64,000 nt of DNA from Chrysomallon squamiferum (Eukaryota > Mollusca > Gastropoda > Neomphalida > Peltospiridae), in assembly GCA_012295275.1 (NCBI GenBank), contig CM022675.1, positions 12,103,016 to 12,167,015 of the forward strand, read 5' to 3'. Made by a program: the position numbers and the translations under genes. Below, piece after piece: positions 1 through 10,464 of this stretch; the first letter of the stretch is position 1; each line of letters starts with the position of its first letter. The notes beneath the pieces are model-generated. The model worked only from the letters and a program-made list of their open reading frames with translations, did no database searches and had not been told where the DNA came from.

Positions 1-85
1 TCATACTTGCTTTTCTACACAATTCGCAAAGCCTACTGGACAGTATATGGAGAACTCTTTTTGCAAGAACTGGAAGCCTCAATTG
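1..85 (+). CDS. TRPM2: TRPM gene 1, pore-loop exon (5' end cut by window)
   Basis: Open in frame 1 from the first base. It encodes YTIRKAYWTVYGELFLQELE, the pore helix and selectivity-filter region. The donor GGTAAG is at 86 and leaves phase 1. Confidence 0.82.
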
Positions 86-3067
86 GTAAGAAAATTCATT
101 TTTCATCTTTCCACTATTTGACATAAGCACTACAATCTTCTGACACAAATGAAAACTATGGTAGAAGTATCTACCTAGGCATCGTACTGAATTGTTTTAA
201 ATATTATACCAGACACAAGAGATAGATACATTTCATTTTTGTCGTAATGGAATACCAGAGTTTATATATATATATATAACAGCTAAAAAGGTTACCATAG
301 GTAGGGAAAAAATCATAAGAGTGGTCAGTATAACAATTATTGAAGGTATTTGAGAGGTTAAATTACATTCTTATTGTGCTATTAGTTATATCTATTAAAT
401 ACAATGAGTTTTTGCTTGCACTGATTTTGACATAATTATGTGAAGAAATTTATCTCTTGGTTGGATGAAATAAATACAAAGGGATGCGACTCTACCTTGA
501 TGAATTTAGTTATTAACTGCAGTACACTATACCTATACTCAAACTATTAATAAATGAGAACAGTGATATGGATAAATAACAAATACATCATACTGTTCAC
601 CATGCATGTATGTAAGGGATTTCACAACAATAATAATGGGAATTGTAAACTTGATAAACCTGTGGTAACCTGTAGGTTACCAGGTCCTATTTTGTGGTAA
701 CCTCTAAATGGGTTACCAGACATGATTCTTATTTCAATGCCTGTTACAGCAAACATGTTGATACAGAACTCTTATACTGAACTACTGCAGCTTATCTGTT
801 CATAAATTTCAGGTAATCTTTTTATGCTACAAGTAATGTTTTGATATACTGCAGCTAATCTTTTGATATAATACAGCAGATCTGTTCATATATTACAGCT
901 AACGTGTTGATATAATACAGCTAATGTGTTGATATATTGCATCTAATGTGTTGATATATTGCATCTAATGTGTTGATATATTGCAGCTAATGTGTTGATA
1001 TATTACAGCTCATGTGTTGATACATTGCATCTTATGTGTTTACATATTACAGCTAATATTTTGATATTAGATATTAAACAATATAACTAAGAATATGTTA
1101 CAGCAAATCTGTTAATATTATTACAGCAAACAAGTTGATATATTGCAGCTGTGTTGCTATATCCCAGATAATTCATATATTATAGGTAATACGATGATTT
1201 TTCACAACTAATGTCTTGATTATATTACTTCTAACATATTACTTTATTACATCTAATGTGTTGATATATTACAGCAAATGTGCTAATGTATTGATATATC
1301 ACAGCTAATGTGCTGATATATTACAGCTAATATGTTGATAGTAGATACCAAAAATACGACTAAAGTATATAGTTAATGTTTTGATACATTGTAGCCAATG
1401 TTCTGATATATTGCAGCTTATGAGTTGATATTAGATATTAAAGATAAAACCTAAGATATGTTATAGCAAATATGTTGACATATGACAGCTAACATGTTGA
1501 TATATAACTGCTAATGTGTTGATATATGACAGCTTATGTATTGATATATTACAGTTCATGTGTAAATATATTACAGCTAATGTGTTGATATATTACAGCT
1601 AATGTATTGATATTTTACAGTTCATGTGTAAATATATTACAGCTGTGTTGATATATTACAGTTCATGTGTAAATATATTACAGCTAATGTGTTGATATAT
1701 TACAGTTTATGTGTAAATATCTTACAGCTAATGTATAAAAATATCTTACAGCTAATAACGACTGCACAAATGACCCAGCTCTCTTTGCTGACCACAAGAG
1801 TCTGAGATGTCCATCTGAAGTTGGGAAATACCTTGTACCAGTACTGATGGGAATCTACATCTTGCTCACTAATGTCCTCCTGCTCAATCTACTCATTGCT
1901 ATGTTCAGGTTAGTTGAAATCAGATATCTGTTTTTGCATCAGTAGCTATATTGTAATGTCTAGATGATTTATATCATCGTATTGTATATCATGAAGTCAA
2001 AAATATTATAATTATTATATCATGAAATTAAATGTGTATTGTTGTATCATGAAGGTATATATATATGTATATATATATATAGGAAGCTACACTCTGTATT
2101 ATCATATCTCATAGTATGATATGAAAATAAATATTTATTGGCATATTGTAAAGTCAGATATTTATTTTTATATTAAATTATATTGTTATATCATTTAAAT
2201 AGTATTATTATGTCATGGAGTCAAATATCTATTGTTATATCACAGAGTTAAATATTTGTATGTCATGAAGTCAGATCCTTTTTTGTTATTTCATGACATG
2301 TATTAACCTATAAAACATTCTATATTTAATTAAGGTTTTATTCATAACTGAAATGTGAAGTATAAAAAGTTCAGTATTTAATTTCTTTAAAACTTTTCTT
2401 CTTAAATCACAAAAGTAAGTAATAACATAGACAATAATATACTTAGCATCATCATATTATAACATATATATATATATATATAATACACTATATAATCTAT
2501 CCCATATATTACAATGCATGTAATACACCACATATCCTCTCCCAAATAGTGTAACCCTCATTATTAGATCATATATCCTGTCCAGCTATTTGTAATGCAT
2601 ATATTAGACTATCTGTTATATCCCAAAATATTGCAAAACCAGTATGTTGGAGCACACATATATATATAGCACCATGCATTCTATCCCATGTGTTATATAC
2701 ATTAAACCATATATTCTGTCCTTACAGATTTCAACACATTTTTAATGCCAAATGTTTTGTCCCAGAATACTGTAATATGCATATTTGACATTAACCTGAA
2801 CAAGATAAAGCTGGTATTTCAAAAAAGTATCCAGTTAATTCATTTATCCTGCAGTGCTAAATAAGACACAAATTAAATTAAATTAAATTAAATTAACTGT
2901 TTTATTTATTATCTTATAAGTCTGAATGGTAGTAGATTCATATGTATTGATTTCATTATTTTTATATATCAAAACAAAATCTGTTACTTTTTTAAATGAA
3001 AATTGTTTTCAAAATGTATTTTTATGATCTAAACTGGCAATTAAGCACTAAACAAATAACTTTGAAC

Positions 3068-3147
<80 letters not shown>

Positions 3148-6100
3148 ACTACTAATTTACCAAAAGCTATATTTATTTAGTCATCATATCTTGCCTCTGC
3201 ACACAGTGATTGTAGTGTTAATGTTACATGTTTAAATAGTTTTATGATAAAAATAAACTGAATTTTTCCTAGCTAACTACTTAAATAAAAAATTTTAAAA
3301 TTACATTAAATAACATAAAATAGAAAAAATATAATAAAAATTTCAGTTATTTGTTTGAACAAATGTAACAAAACACTGAAAGTGAAACATCTGACATTTT
3401 GTTTTTCAATTCATCTCATATTAATGTATAAGAAAAAGCTTATGTTATAATATTACAAATTTATTAACAATTTTGTGGCAAAAAAATGAACAGAATATAT
3501 CTTACCTAACAGCATTGATAAATAAATAAACAAAGAAATTTCAGATATGTGTTTGAACAATGCAGCAAATCACCAGTAGTATTTGCAAATTTGTTTAATT
3601 TCACATCATATTAATGTATTCAAAAAGTTTATGTTATAATTTTTTGGTTAAAATTAAAACAAATGTTTTTTTATTTTTAGCTATAGCTAACTACATAAAT
3701 AAATAAACAAATAAATAAACAAAACATTTTCAGTTATGTATTTGAGCAAATGCAACAAAACACTGATAGTATCTGGAAGTTTGTTCGACTTCATGTCATA
3801 CTAGAATACTGCAGACGACCAGCTTTACCTCCTCCATTGATCATCTTCGAACATGTTAAAATGTTGTTCGCTCTCTGTTGTCACAAAAACAAATTCTACA
3901 ACTCCAAGTTTAGTAAGTGGCTGCTGTTGTTGTTAATGTTCCTTAGTAACCCAGTGTCATTGTTGCGGTTGCCATTGTAGATATTTTATTATTATTATTT
4001 TTTATTTTTTCATTGTTGTCCTAATAGTGGATGTGGTAGCCATGTTTGTTTTCTTTATTGTTATGTTAATAAATGTTTGTTTTGGGGTGTTTTTTTTTTA
4101 ATTGTTCTCCTAATAATTGTCCCTTTATTATGATGTGTTGCCATTGTAGCAATGTTTGTCTTCTTTTTTATTATTATTATTATTTATTTTTTATTTTTTC
4201 TAATTGGTGGTGTCTTTGTTATGATGCAGTTGCTGTATTTCCCAAGTTTGGCTTTTATTATTAAGAACTTTTTTTTTTTTGATTAATTGTTGATCCTAAT
4301 AATGATCCTTTTGTGTATTGGCATATTTTAGTGTTTTGTTTTTGATTATAGGATAAGATTAGGCATCAATTTATGTTTATGTCTAAAGTCTTAAATAATT
4401 AATTTAATACTGAAAATCATTTAAAAAAAAAAATTAAATGCAACAAACAACACAAATAAGCAAGTAAGTAAATATGTGTTTAAGATTTTTATTTATTTAC
4501 TTTTACATGTGCAGATTTGAATTGTTTTAGTTTATTTTGTTTAATTAATTTTTTCAAGAGGTCTGAATAAATTTGTTCAGTTGATAATATACAATATTTT
4601 ACTTGTTTGTAATTTCATTTTAATTTAGTTTTTTTTTAATACTACCTTTATTTTTTTTTTTTTATTATTATTATTTTTTTTTTAAATATATTTTTAAGAA
4701 TATATATATTTCATCTTCAATAATTTTATTTTATTTATATAATAAATTCATTATAAATGCATAAAAAATGCTTTTCATTTTGATACCAATTCTGTATATA
4801 ATATATATAAAATATATATATATATATTCACACATATGAGTAATAAATAAATAAATTAATTAATTAATAAAAAAAGGGAATATTATAGGTTTTTATGTAA
4901 GTATATCATTCATCACATCAGCTTCAAGTATGTCACAGCAACTGCTGTCATTGATTTGATGTGCAGGGTCAACCACACATACTTTCTTTCTTCTGCTTCA
5001 GATCCTTTTTCAGTTTCCTTTGTTGTTGTTGTTGTTGTTGTACATGTTCTGTTTTCACTTGTTTCGTGCTCAGCTACACTTTCCAAATGATACAAGACAA
5101 GACCAGTGACTACTGGAACTACCAGCGATTCCAGCTGGTTGTCGAATACAACTCCCGCCCGCCTCTGCCACCTCCCTTTATTGTCCTCACCCACCTCTGG
5201 CAGTTGCTCAAAGCCACTGTGTTCCGATGTTGTTGTTCCCAAACGAAACCATCCAGTGATTTGTGTGAGTTTGTAAACCTTTGTTTTTGTGTTATTGCTT
5301 AGCTACCTCTTAGTGCTTTATAAGCAGATATGCCAACTGAAAAATTAATTGCAGTGATATCAATGGTCGACGGTTTCAAGATTTTGGGTCTTCTCAAAAT
5401 ATTTTTTGTTATGCTTAGTGCTTTACTTAATAATATCCCTTTACCAGGCCTAAACTATTATGCATCTGACAGAAAAGAAAAGAAAAGAAAAATTAATAAT
5501 AATAATAAAGAAAAAAGTAACTTATAGTCAGTCTCATTGTAATTGTTTAATGAAAGCCCTAATGTCTTGTAATTAAATTTAAAATTGTGATACTTGGCAT
5601 TTCTGCATTATAAGTAATTACAGTGATTACAAATTGTAATAGAAACTTAATGTTGTGATGTTAAATATAACCTTTCCATTGTATAATTTGTAGTGTCTTG
5701 CTTTAAAGTTATTCAGTTATTGTAACTGATAATAAAAAGTTTATGTTGTGAGTTAAATATAACCTTTATTGTATTGTTGTAATATCTTGCTTTAAAGTTT
5801 TTAAAATAAAATGTTTATGTTGGAATTTTTATATTTTATAAATGTAAACTGTTTCTTTGTCAGCAGTCGTAATTTTAATATTTAATATTTAATATATTAC
5901 TTTTAAAGTTAATAGTAATAATTGTTGATTTGAAATGAAGGTTATTATTATTGTCTTCTTCTTATTATTGTTGTAAAAATAATCATTTTCAAATGTGGAG
6001 TTGATTTAAATTATTATACATCAAAATATTATCTAAGCTTTAAATTGTAATCGTATGGATGTTTTGCCAAAATGTTTATTTTATATTATTATTTTTTTTA

Positions 6101-8167
6101 ATATTTTCCAGAATTATACCATTAATATTTATGCACTTTACTTTATCTAAATTTTGAATCTTAAAATGTTTTATTCTCTTACTTTAATGTTGATTTCAAT
6201 CAGGCGTAAAATTTGACAACAAGCTTGAGGAGAAACAGCTTGTCCAGTGGGAGAATGTCATAGCTGACTCCTACAGGAGTGCTGAGGAGCAGAGTGAATT
6301 TGAAAGTTTAGGAAACCAAGTCAAGATCTCCTTAAACAGGTATATCCATTGAGTTTTGTGTAGCTGTGATTCCTTTGAACCATCTAGTTTTGTATAACTC
6401 TGATTCTTTTGAACCATTGGGTTTTGTATAACTATAACTGTCATTCTTTTGAACCATTGGGCTTTGTATAACTGCGATTGTTTTGAACCATTGGGCTTTG
6501 TATAACTGATTCTTTTGAACAATCAGGTTCTGTGTAATTGATTCTTTTGAACAATCAGGTTCTGTGTAACTGATTCTTTAGAACCATCAGGTTTTGCATA
6601 ACTGATTATTTGGAACCATTTGGTTTTACATAACTGTGATTCTTTTAAACCATTGGGTTTTGTATCGCACCGATGTTTTTGAATACTTGCAAATATGTCA
6701 CTTTACTTAATTTATTTTATGTAAAGTGGATGCATGTACAATGTACAATAAATTACTTTATGAAGACTGGATGAACGTGCAATATACAATAATTTATTTT
6801 ACATTGACTGGATGATCCTACAATGTGCAGTAATTTGTTTTGTTTAAACGTATGGTGTACAGTTATTTTTCAAAGTGTGGACACATGTACAATGTACAAT
6901 AATTTAATTAATGTAGACTGGATGCTGTAATGGCCAAGGTGGACGAACTGCAGGAAGGTCAGTCTGGTGGCCTGAATCTCTCCATGAGCATGTCCAGACA
7001 AAGAACAAATTTAAAATTTCCATCACAGACTGAAATGAGACTTGAAAAACTTGAGGATCAGGTAACAGCATTATTTGTTTATATCTGATAGAGGTCTTCC
7101 TTTGTTGTTTTATTTAATTATTATTATTATTATTATTGTTATTATTATTATTATTTTATTTTTTTAATTTTTTTTTATTATTGTTATTATTTTTTTTAAA
7201 GTGAAATACAAATAAAGGAGATAAAACATATCCATTTTTCTTTTGATGTTGGTTAATCAAATAGTTGGGATGAAATTATTATGTAATATTATTTTTTACT
7301 ATAATTTTATAGCAGTTTAAAACTTCATGATACTATGATCATTGAAAAGATCCATATATAATAAAAAGATTTCATTTCACATTTTTCTTTTCTCATCAGT
7401 CCTGTGTTCATATTTGTTTTGGTTTTTTTCTAAGTAATGGCCAATCACATTTTTGTTTTCTCTCCAGTACAGTTATTATTATCAGTAATGTGTGTTCACA
7501 TTTTGGTGTTGTCAGATTTGACAGTTCACATTTTTGTTTCCTTGTTTCAGATGATGAACACTTACAAAGCACTGAACTGGATAATGCAGTCTATGACAGA
7601 AAACAAAATGGGAAGCAAGCCCCCACTTTTACCAGATTTACAGAAACAACGAGACAATGGTACACTTTTAGATTTACGATTAATATTCATAAATTAATTC
7701 AAAATGACTAGTTCCTGTAATTAATATTCATAAATTAATTGAAAATGATTAGTTCCTGTAATTAATCACATCATTTTAAATTTAAAATCTCTTAAGGAAA
7801 GGCAAACAAAAAAAACAAAAATGTTGCTAATAAATTTATTTTGTTTTTAAATTTCTTTAAATTGTTATTGTATAATAATGTCTAAAATTATCTTATTATT
7901 ATGACTTTAAATACATACCAGAATGTTACTGTTTGAATGAGAATTACTGTACTTAAAAAAAGAAATTTCAACTAACTTAAGGCCTTTATTTTTCATTTAT
8001 TTTGCTAATAAATTTCTTTAAATTGTTATTGTATAATAATGTCTAAAATTATCTTATTATTATGACTTTAAATACATACCTGAATGTTACTGTTTGAATG
8101 AGAATTACTGTACTTAATAAAAGAAATTGTGAATTGTTTTAATTCATCTAACTTAAGACCTTTATTT

Positions 8168-8198
<31 letters not shown>

Positions 8199-8402
8199 TG
8201 TTCCAGAGAGAGAAGTATCTGCTTATTTTATTTTATTACAGAAATCAGCCGTACTAAATTAAATTATATAAATCTTTGTTTTTATCATTTTTTGACTTAA
8301 TTATTGTTATTATTATTATTATTATTTTTTTTTTTTGTATTCATTTTATTTCTTTATTTAATTTTAACCTGTTTGTTAAAGTTTGTTATCATGATGATGG
8401 TG

Positions 8403-8446
<44 letters not shown>

Positions 8447-8804
8447 CCTCTTTACAAAGGGTTATTGTTTTGTTGTTATTTTATTTTGATTTTTATTACT
8501 TTTTATATAATTACCTTTAAGATAATATTTAAGCATCATCTTTTGTGTCATAAAATTAATGAAAATAAAATTTAGCTTTCAAGTGAAATATAATACAGAC
8601 AGTAAGTAAACAAATAATAGTAAGAAAACGGAAAAAAAAATTACAAAAACGTCTCTAAAGATTTTAATTTTATTTTATATTAATTAGGCCAGAGATGATG
8701 TAGAAGCTGCATTGTGGCAGACAATGACATCAACAATCCATCTGCATGGAGCTCACGAGAAATTCCTACGTCTCATAGCTGAGAAGCTTAATGCTCCATT
8801 TTAA
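1..8804 (+). CDS. TRPM2: TRPM2-like cation channel gene, 3' half (5' part lies before the window)
   Basis: Exons seen: 1-85, 1752-1908, 3734-3912 or 5074-5264, 6204-6339, 6917-7061, 7551-7659, probable microexon 8207-8214, and 8688-8804, and all phases agree. The encoded order is pore loop (AYWTVYGELF), an outer pore turret with two cysteines, S6 (LLTNVLLLNLLIAMF), the TRP-helix region ending EYxxRPxLPPP, a helical segment (KLEEKQLVQWENVI), and a coiled coil (MRLEKLEDQ, then MMNTYKALNWIMQSM). The S6 to coiled-coil stretch resembles vertebrate TRPM2. Vertebrate TRPM2 continues into a NUDT9-H ADP-ribose-binding domain and TRPM6/7 into a kinase. Here the protein stops 38 codons into the last exon with neither. 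The YGE in the pore loop is more like TRPM1/3/6/7 than the FGQ of TRPM2. It is expected to act as a tetrameric membrane cation channel. Family assignment is secure, subfamily less so. Confidence 0.88.
86..769. other. Intron 5' part, no further feature
   Basis: AT-rich intron with a short TA run near 265-278 and a short local repeat built on GGTAACC near 664-715. No coding sequence was seen. Confidence 0.6.
770..1751 (+). repeat. 22-bp-type minisatellite with splice-acceptor-like units
   Basis: Degenerate tandem units of the form GATATATTACAGCTAATGTG plus TT, several dozen in all, fill the second half of the intron. Each unit carries TTACAG followed by CT. The last unit is the acceptor used for the exon at 1752. 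Units vary in length and some are broken. Confidence 0.85.
1752..1908 (+). CDS. TRPM2: TRPM gene 1, outer pore and S6 exon
   Basis: The acceptor is TTACAG at 1746-1751 and the donor GTTAGT at 1909. It encodes the turret with two cysteines (NNDCTNDP and SLRCPSE), then S6 ending LLTNVLLLNLLIAMF, a TRPM hallmark. The acceptor is itself a unit of the minisatellite that fills the intron. Confidence 0.9.
1960..2790 (+). repeat. Degenerate TATCATGAAGTC and ATATATCC repeats in intron
   Basis: Loosely repeated phrases built on TATCATGAAGT (1977-2280), then on ATATATTC/TATCCCA (2440-2780), with TA runs. They are low-complexity intron sequence with no coding signal. Confidence 0.5.
3069..3148 (+). repeat. 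(GT)n microsatellite
   Basis: About 80 bp of GT dinucleotides with one interruption, inside a TRPM intron. Confidence 0.95.
3347..3430 (+). pseudogene. Decayed copy 1 of TRPM exon a
   Basis: After TTTCAG the sequence follows exon a closely (shared TTTGA.CAAATG.AACAAAACACTGA.AGT) but has a TAA at codon 8 of the exon frame. The 5' flank (CTAGCTAACTAC...) also matches the flank of exon a, so this is a tandem genomic duplication. Confidence 0.7.
3545..3620 (+). pseudogene. Decayed copy 2 of TRPM exon a
   Basis: After TTTCAG it reads ATATGTGTTTGAACAATGCA, resembling exon a with a 1-base loss in CAAATG that shifts the frame and leads to TAA. It lies 198 bp after copy 1 and 189 bp before exon a, giving a three-unit tandem of about 190 bp. 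Confidence 0.68.
3734..3912 (+). CDS. TRPM2: TRPM gene 1, TRP-region exon, version a
   Basis: The acceptor is TTTTCAG at 3727-3733 and the donor AGTAAG at 3912-3917. It is 179 nt, entered in phase 2 and left in phase 1. It encodes SYVFEQMQQNTDSIWKFVRL through ILEYCRRPALPPP, the post-S6 segment. It is homologous to and phase-matched with 5074-5264, so one or the other should be used. Confidence 0.85.
5074..5264 (+). CDS. TRPM2: TRPM gene 1, TRP-region exon, version b
   Basis: The acceptor is GCTCAG at 5068-5073 and the donor GTGAGT at 5265. It is 191 nt with the same entry and exit phases as 3734-3912. It encodes SYTFQMIQDKTSDYWNYQRF through VVEYNSRPPLPPP, the same segment with different residues, including a CCC run near its end. 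Confidence 0.87.
5648..5812 (+). repeat. Two-copy tandem repeat, about 95 bp
   Basis: GTTAAATATAACCTTT...CTTGCTTTAAAGTT occurs at about 5660-5712 and again at about 5754-5800 with small changes, in the intron after TRPM exon b. Confidence 0.6.
6204..6339 (+). CDS. TRPM2: TRPM gene 1, post-TRP helix exon
   Basis: The acceptor is AATCAG and the donor GTATAT at 6340. It encodes KLEEKQLVQWENVIADSYRS, matching the TRPM2 segment between the TRP helix and coiled coil. The first codon is completed by the final base of exon a (Ser) or exon b (Cys). Confidence 0.85.
6345..6670 (+). repeat. About 34-bp minisatellite just after a TRPM donor
   Basis: Roughly ten degenerate units of TTTTGTATAACTGATTCTTT followed by TGAACCATTGGG begin within 10 bp of the 5' splice site at 6340. 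The open frame on the minus strand here is a by-product of the repeat. Confidence 0.8.
6917..7061 (+). CDS. TRPM2: TRPM gene 1, linker and start of coiled coil
   Basis: The acceptor is ATGTAG and the donor GTAACA at 7062. It encodes RLDAVMAKVDELQEG, a Ser/Met-rich stretch, then MRLEKLEDQ. Confidence 0.84.
7551..7659 (+). CDS. TRPM2: TRPM gene 1, coiled-coil exon
   Basis: The acceptor is TGTTTCAG at 7543-7550 and the donor GTACAC at 7660. It encodes MMNTYKALNWIMQSMTENK and a following basic stretch. Compare the TRPM2 pattern of EQ followed by ALHWIV. It leaves phase 1. Confidence 0.82.
7679..7760 (+). repeat. 41-bp tandem duplication
   Basis: Two copies of a 41-bp unit start at 7679 and 7720 and differ at two positions. 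They lie 20 bp after the TRPM donor at 7660. Confidence 0.85.
7825..8175 (+). repeat. 161-bp-offset tandem duplication
   Basis: The segment from ATTTCTTTAAATTGTTATTG (7851) through GAGAATTACTGTACTTA recurs 161 bp later at 8012 almost unchanged, with further similarity (AACTTAAG.CCTTTATTTTT) at both ends. It is a recent intronic duplication. Confidence 0.85.
8207..8214 (+). CDS. TRPM2: TRPM gene 1, probable 8-nt microexon
   Basis: AGAGAGAA lies between TTCCAG (8201-8206) and GTATCT (8215). It is inferred because the exon before ends in phase 1 and the last exon reads correctly only from phase 0. These 8 nt restore the frame and add Glu-Arg-Glu. Direct joining of 7659 to 8688 would hit TGA after a few codons. 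The donor is only moderate. Confidence 0.45.
8398..8447 (+). repeat. (TTA)n microsatellite
   Basis: About 16 ATT/TTA units in a TRPM intron. The Tyr-rich and Ile-rich open frames here are artefacts of it. Confidence 0.9.
8688..8804 (+). CDS. TRPM2: TRPM gene 1, terminal exon with stop
   Basis: The acceptor is TAATTAG at 8681-8687. It encodes ARDDVEAALWQTMTSTIHLH and ends ...AEKLNAPF before TAA at 8802-8804. No NUDT9-H or kinase follows. Confidence 0.75.
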   Translation, partial: ARDDVEAALWQTMTSTIHLHGAHEKFLRLIAEKLNAPF

Positions 8805-10409
8805 CTGCATTATTACGATCTATATATACTAAACATTCTATTGCTGTTTTGGGGATTTTGAGGGGGTTTTATTAATTAAAAAATCAAAAACAACAACAAA
8901 AAACAAAACCTGAATTTTGTAATATATATAAAAAAATTTAATTATTATGCAATTATACAGAAATATAATTTTACCAAAAATGTGAATAATCAAACTTTTC
9001 CAAATTTATTTATACTGTAAATGTATGCATATATTTGCTAATTTTATGTTCTTTGTGGTTTATTAGTACATTTTAATTCACAAACACAGATATTTATGAG
9101 TGAAAAAACAAAAATGTATTTATCTAGTAAGGTTTTGCTCAAATTTGTTTCACCTGTGATTTTTAAATTTTGCTCATTTATTAATTTAATGAAGTTTTTA
9201 ATATATCAGTGATTATTTTTCATTTACATTTTGATAATTTTAATCATGTCAGTTCCTTAGATACACATCTTTAAATAATTGCAATAATGTTGTTTTTTTT
9301 CTTTAACAAATGTTTAAAAAATATGTTTTTCTTGGTTTCTGTTTTATTTTTAAAATGTTTGAAAAACCATCTGAATATAATTTTATCTTAAACCTTTTCT
9401 GGATGTAATTTTATTTTTCATTTTTCTGTGTATTTATTTTGATATATAATTTTATGTAAACTTATTTGTAGACTTTAAATTTATTATTATTATTGTTGTT
9501 ATTATCATTATTATTATTATTTATTATTATTTTTTTTATATGCAGTTTTATTTATAAAAGTTTCTGAAAGTAAATTATTTTTAAAATTTGCGACACATAC
9601 AGAAAGCCTGTGTAAGAATTGATACAGCTGTCTTTCTGAACTGAGATTTCAAATTCTGTGTTTGATTTAACTTCTTGTGTACCTGAATTTTCTCTCATTT
9701 CTAACCATTTGTACAATTTCATATTTATTTATTATTAATCCCGAGAATTTAAATTTCTAAAATTTGCTTTTGTTGTTGTTGTTTTCAGGAATTTTATTAT
9801 GACACAAATCTGTTTATAGCAATAATGGGATATTTAAAAATAAGAATATATAAAAATAAAATCTCTATTTTATGTACAAATTAATATTTACGATTATAAA
9901 AACAAGAATACATAAAAATATCTATTTTATGTACAAATCAATATACTGTTATATGTAAATATGTGTACACAAGGTACTTGATTATAATACATATCGTAAT
10001 GATGTAAACATTATTAAAATAAGTAATAAGATGACATTACAGATTTTAATAACCTATTTAAAATCATAAAATACAAATGAACTATGCATATGATAAAAGT
10101 TTGTCATTTTTTTTTGATGCTGTTGAACATTCCAAGTTTACTAGATGAGTATTCTGTTGTATGATTTTACATGTTAAACTTACTTAAGTAATTACATAAT
10201 TAAAATGTCTTTATGTATTTTAAATCATTTTCATTTCATATAATATATAGTTATGTAGATAAATGTAAACTCTTTTTAGTTCTTTCTTCTGTATGTTCAT
10301 GCAAAAATTAATTTTTGTGGTTTTATAAACTTTATTATTATTATTATCTCTTTTAATGTATGTTCAGGAATATAATACATTTTTGTAGTTAGATCTGAAG
10401 AACTTTCAG

Positions 10410-10464
<55 letters not shown>

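Noticed and set aside
4913-5242. 109-codon open frame on the minus strand over TRPM exon b
   Set aside because: It is the antisense shadow of a real exon and includes a CAA repeat giving poly-Thr.
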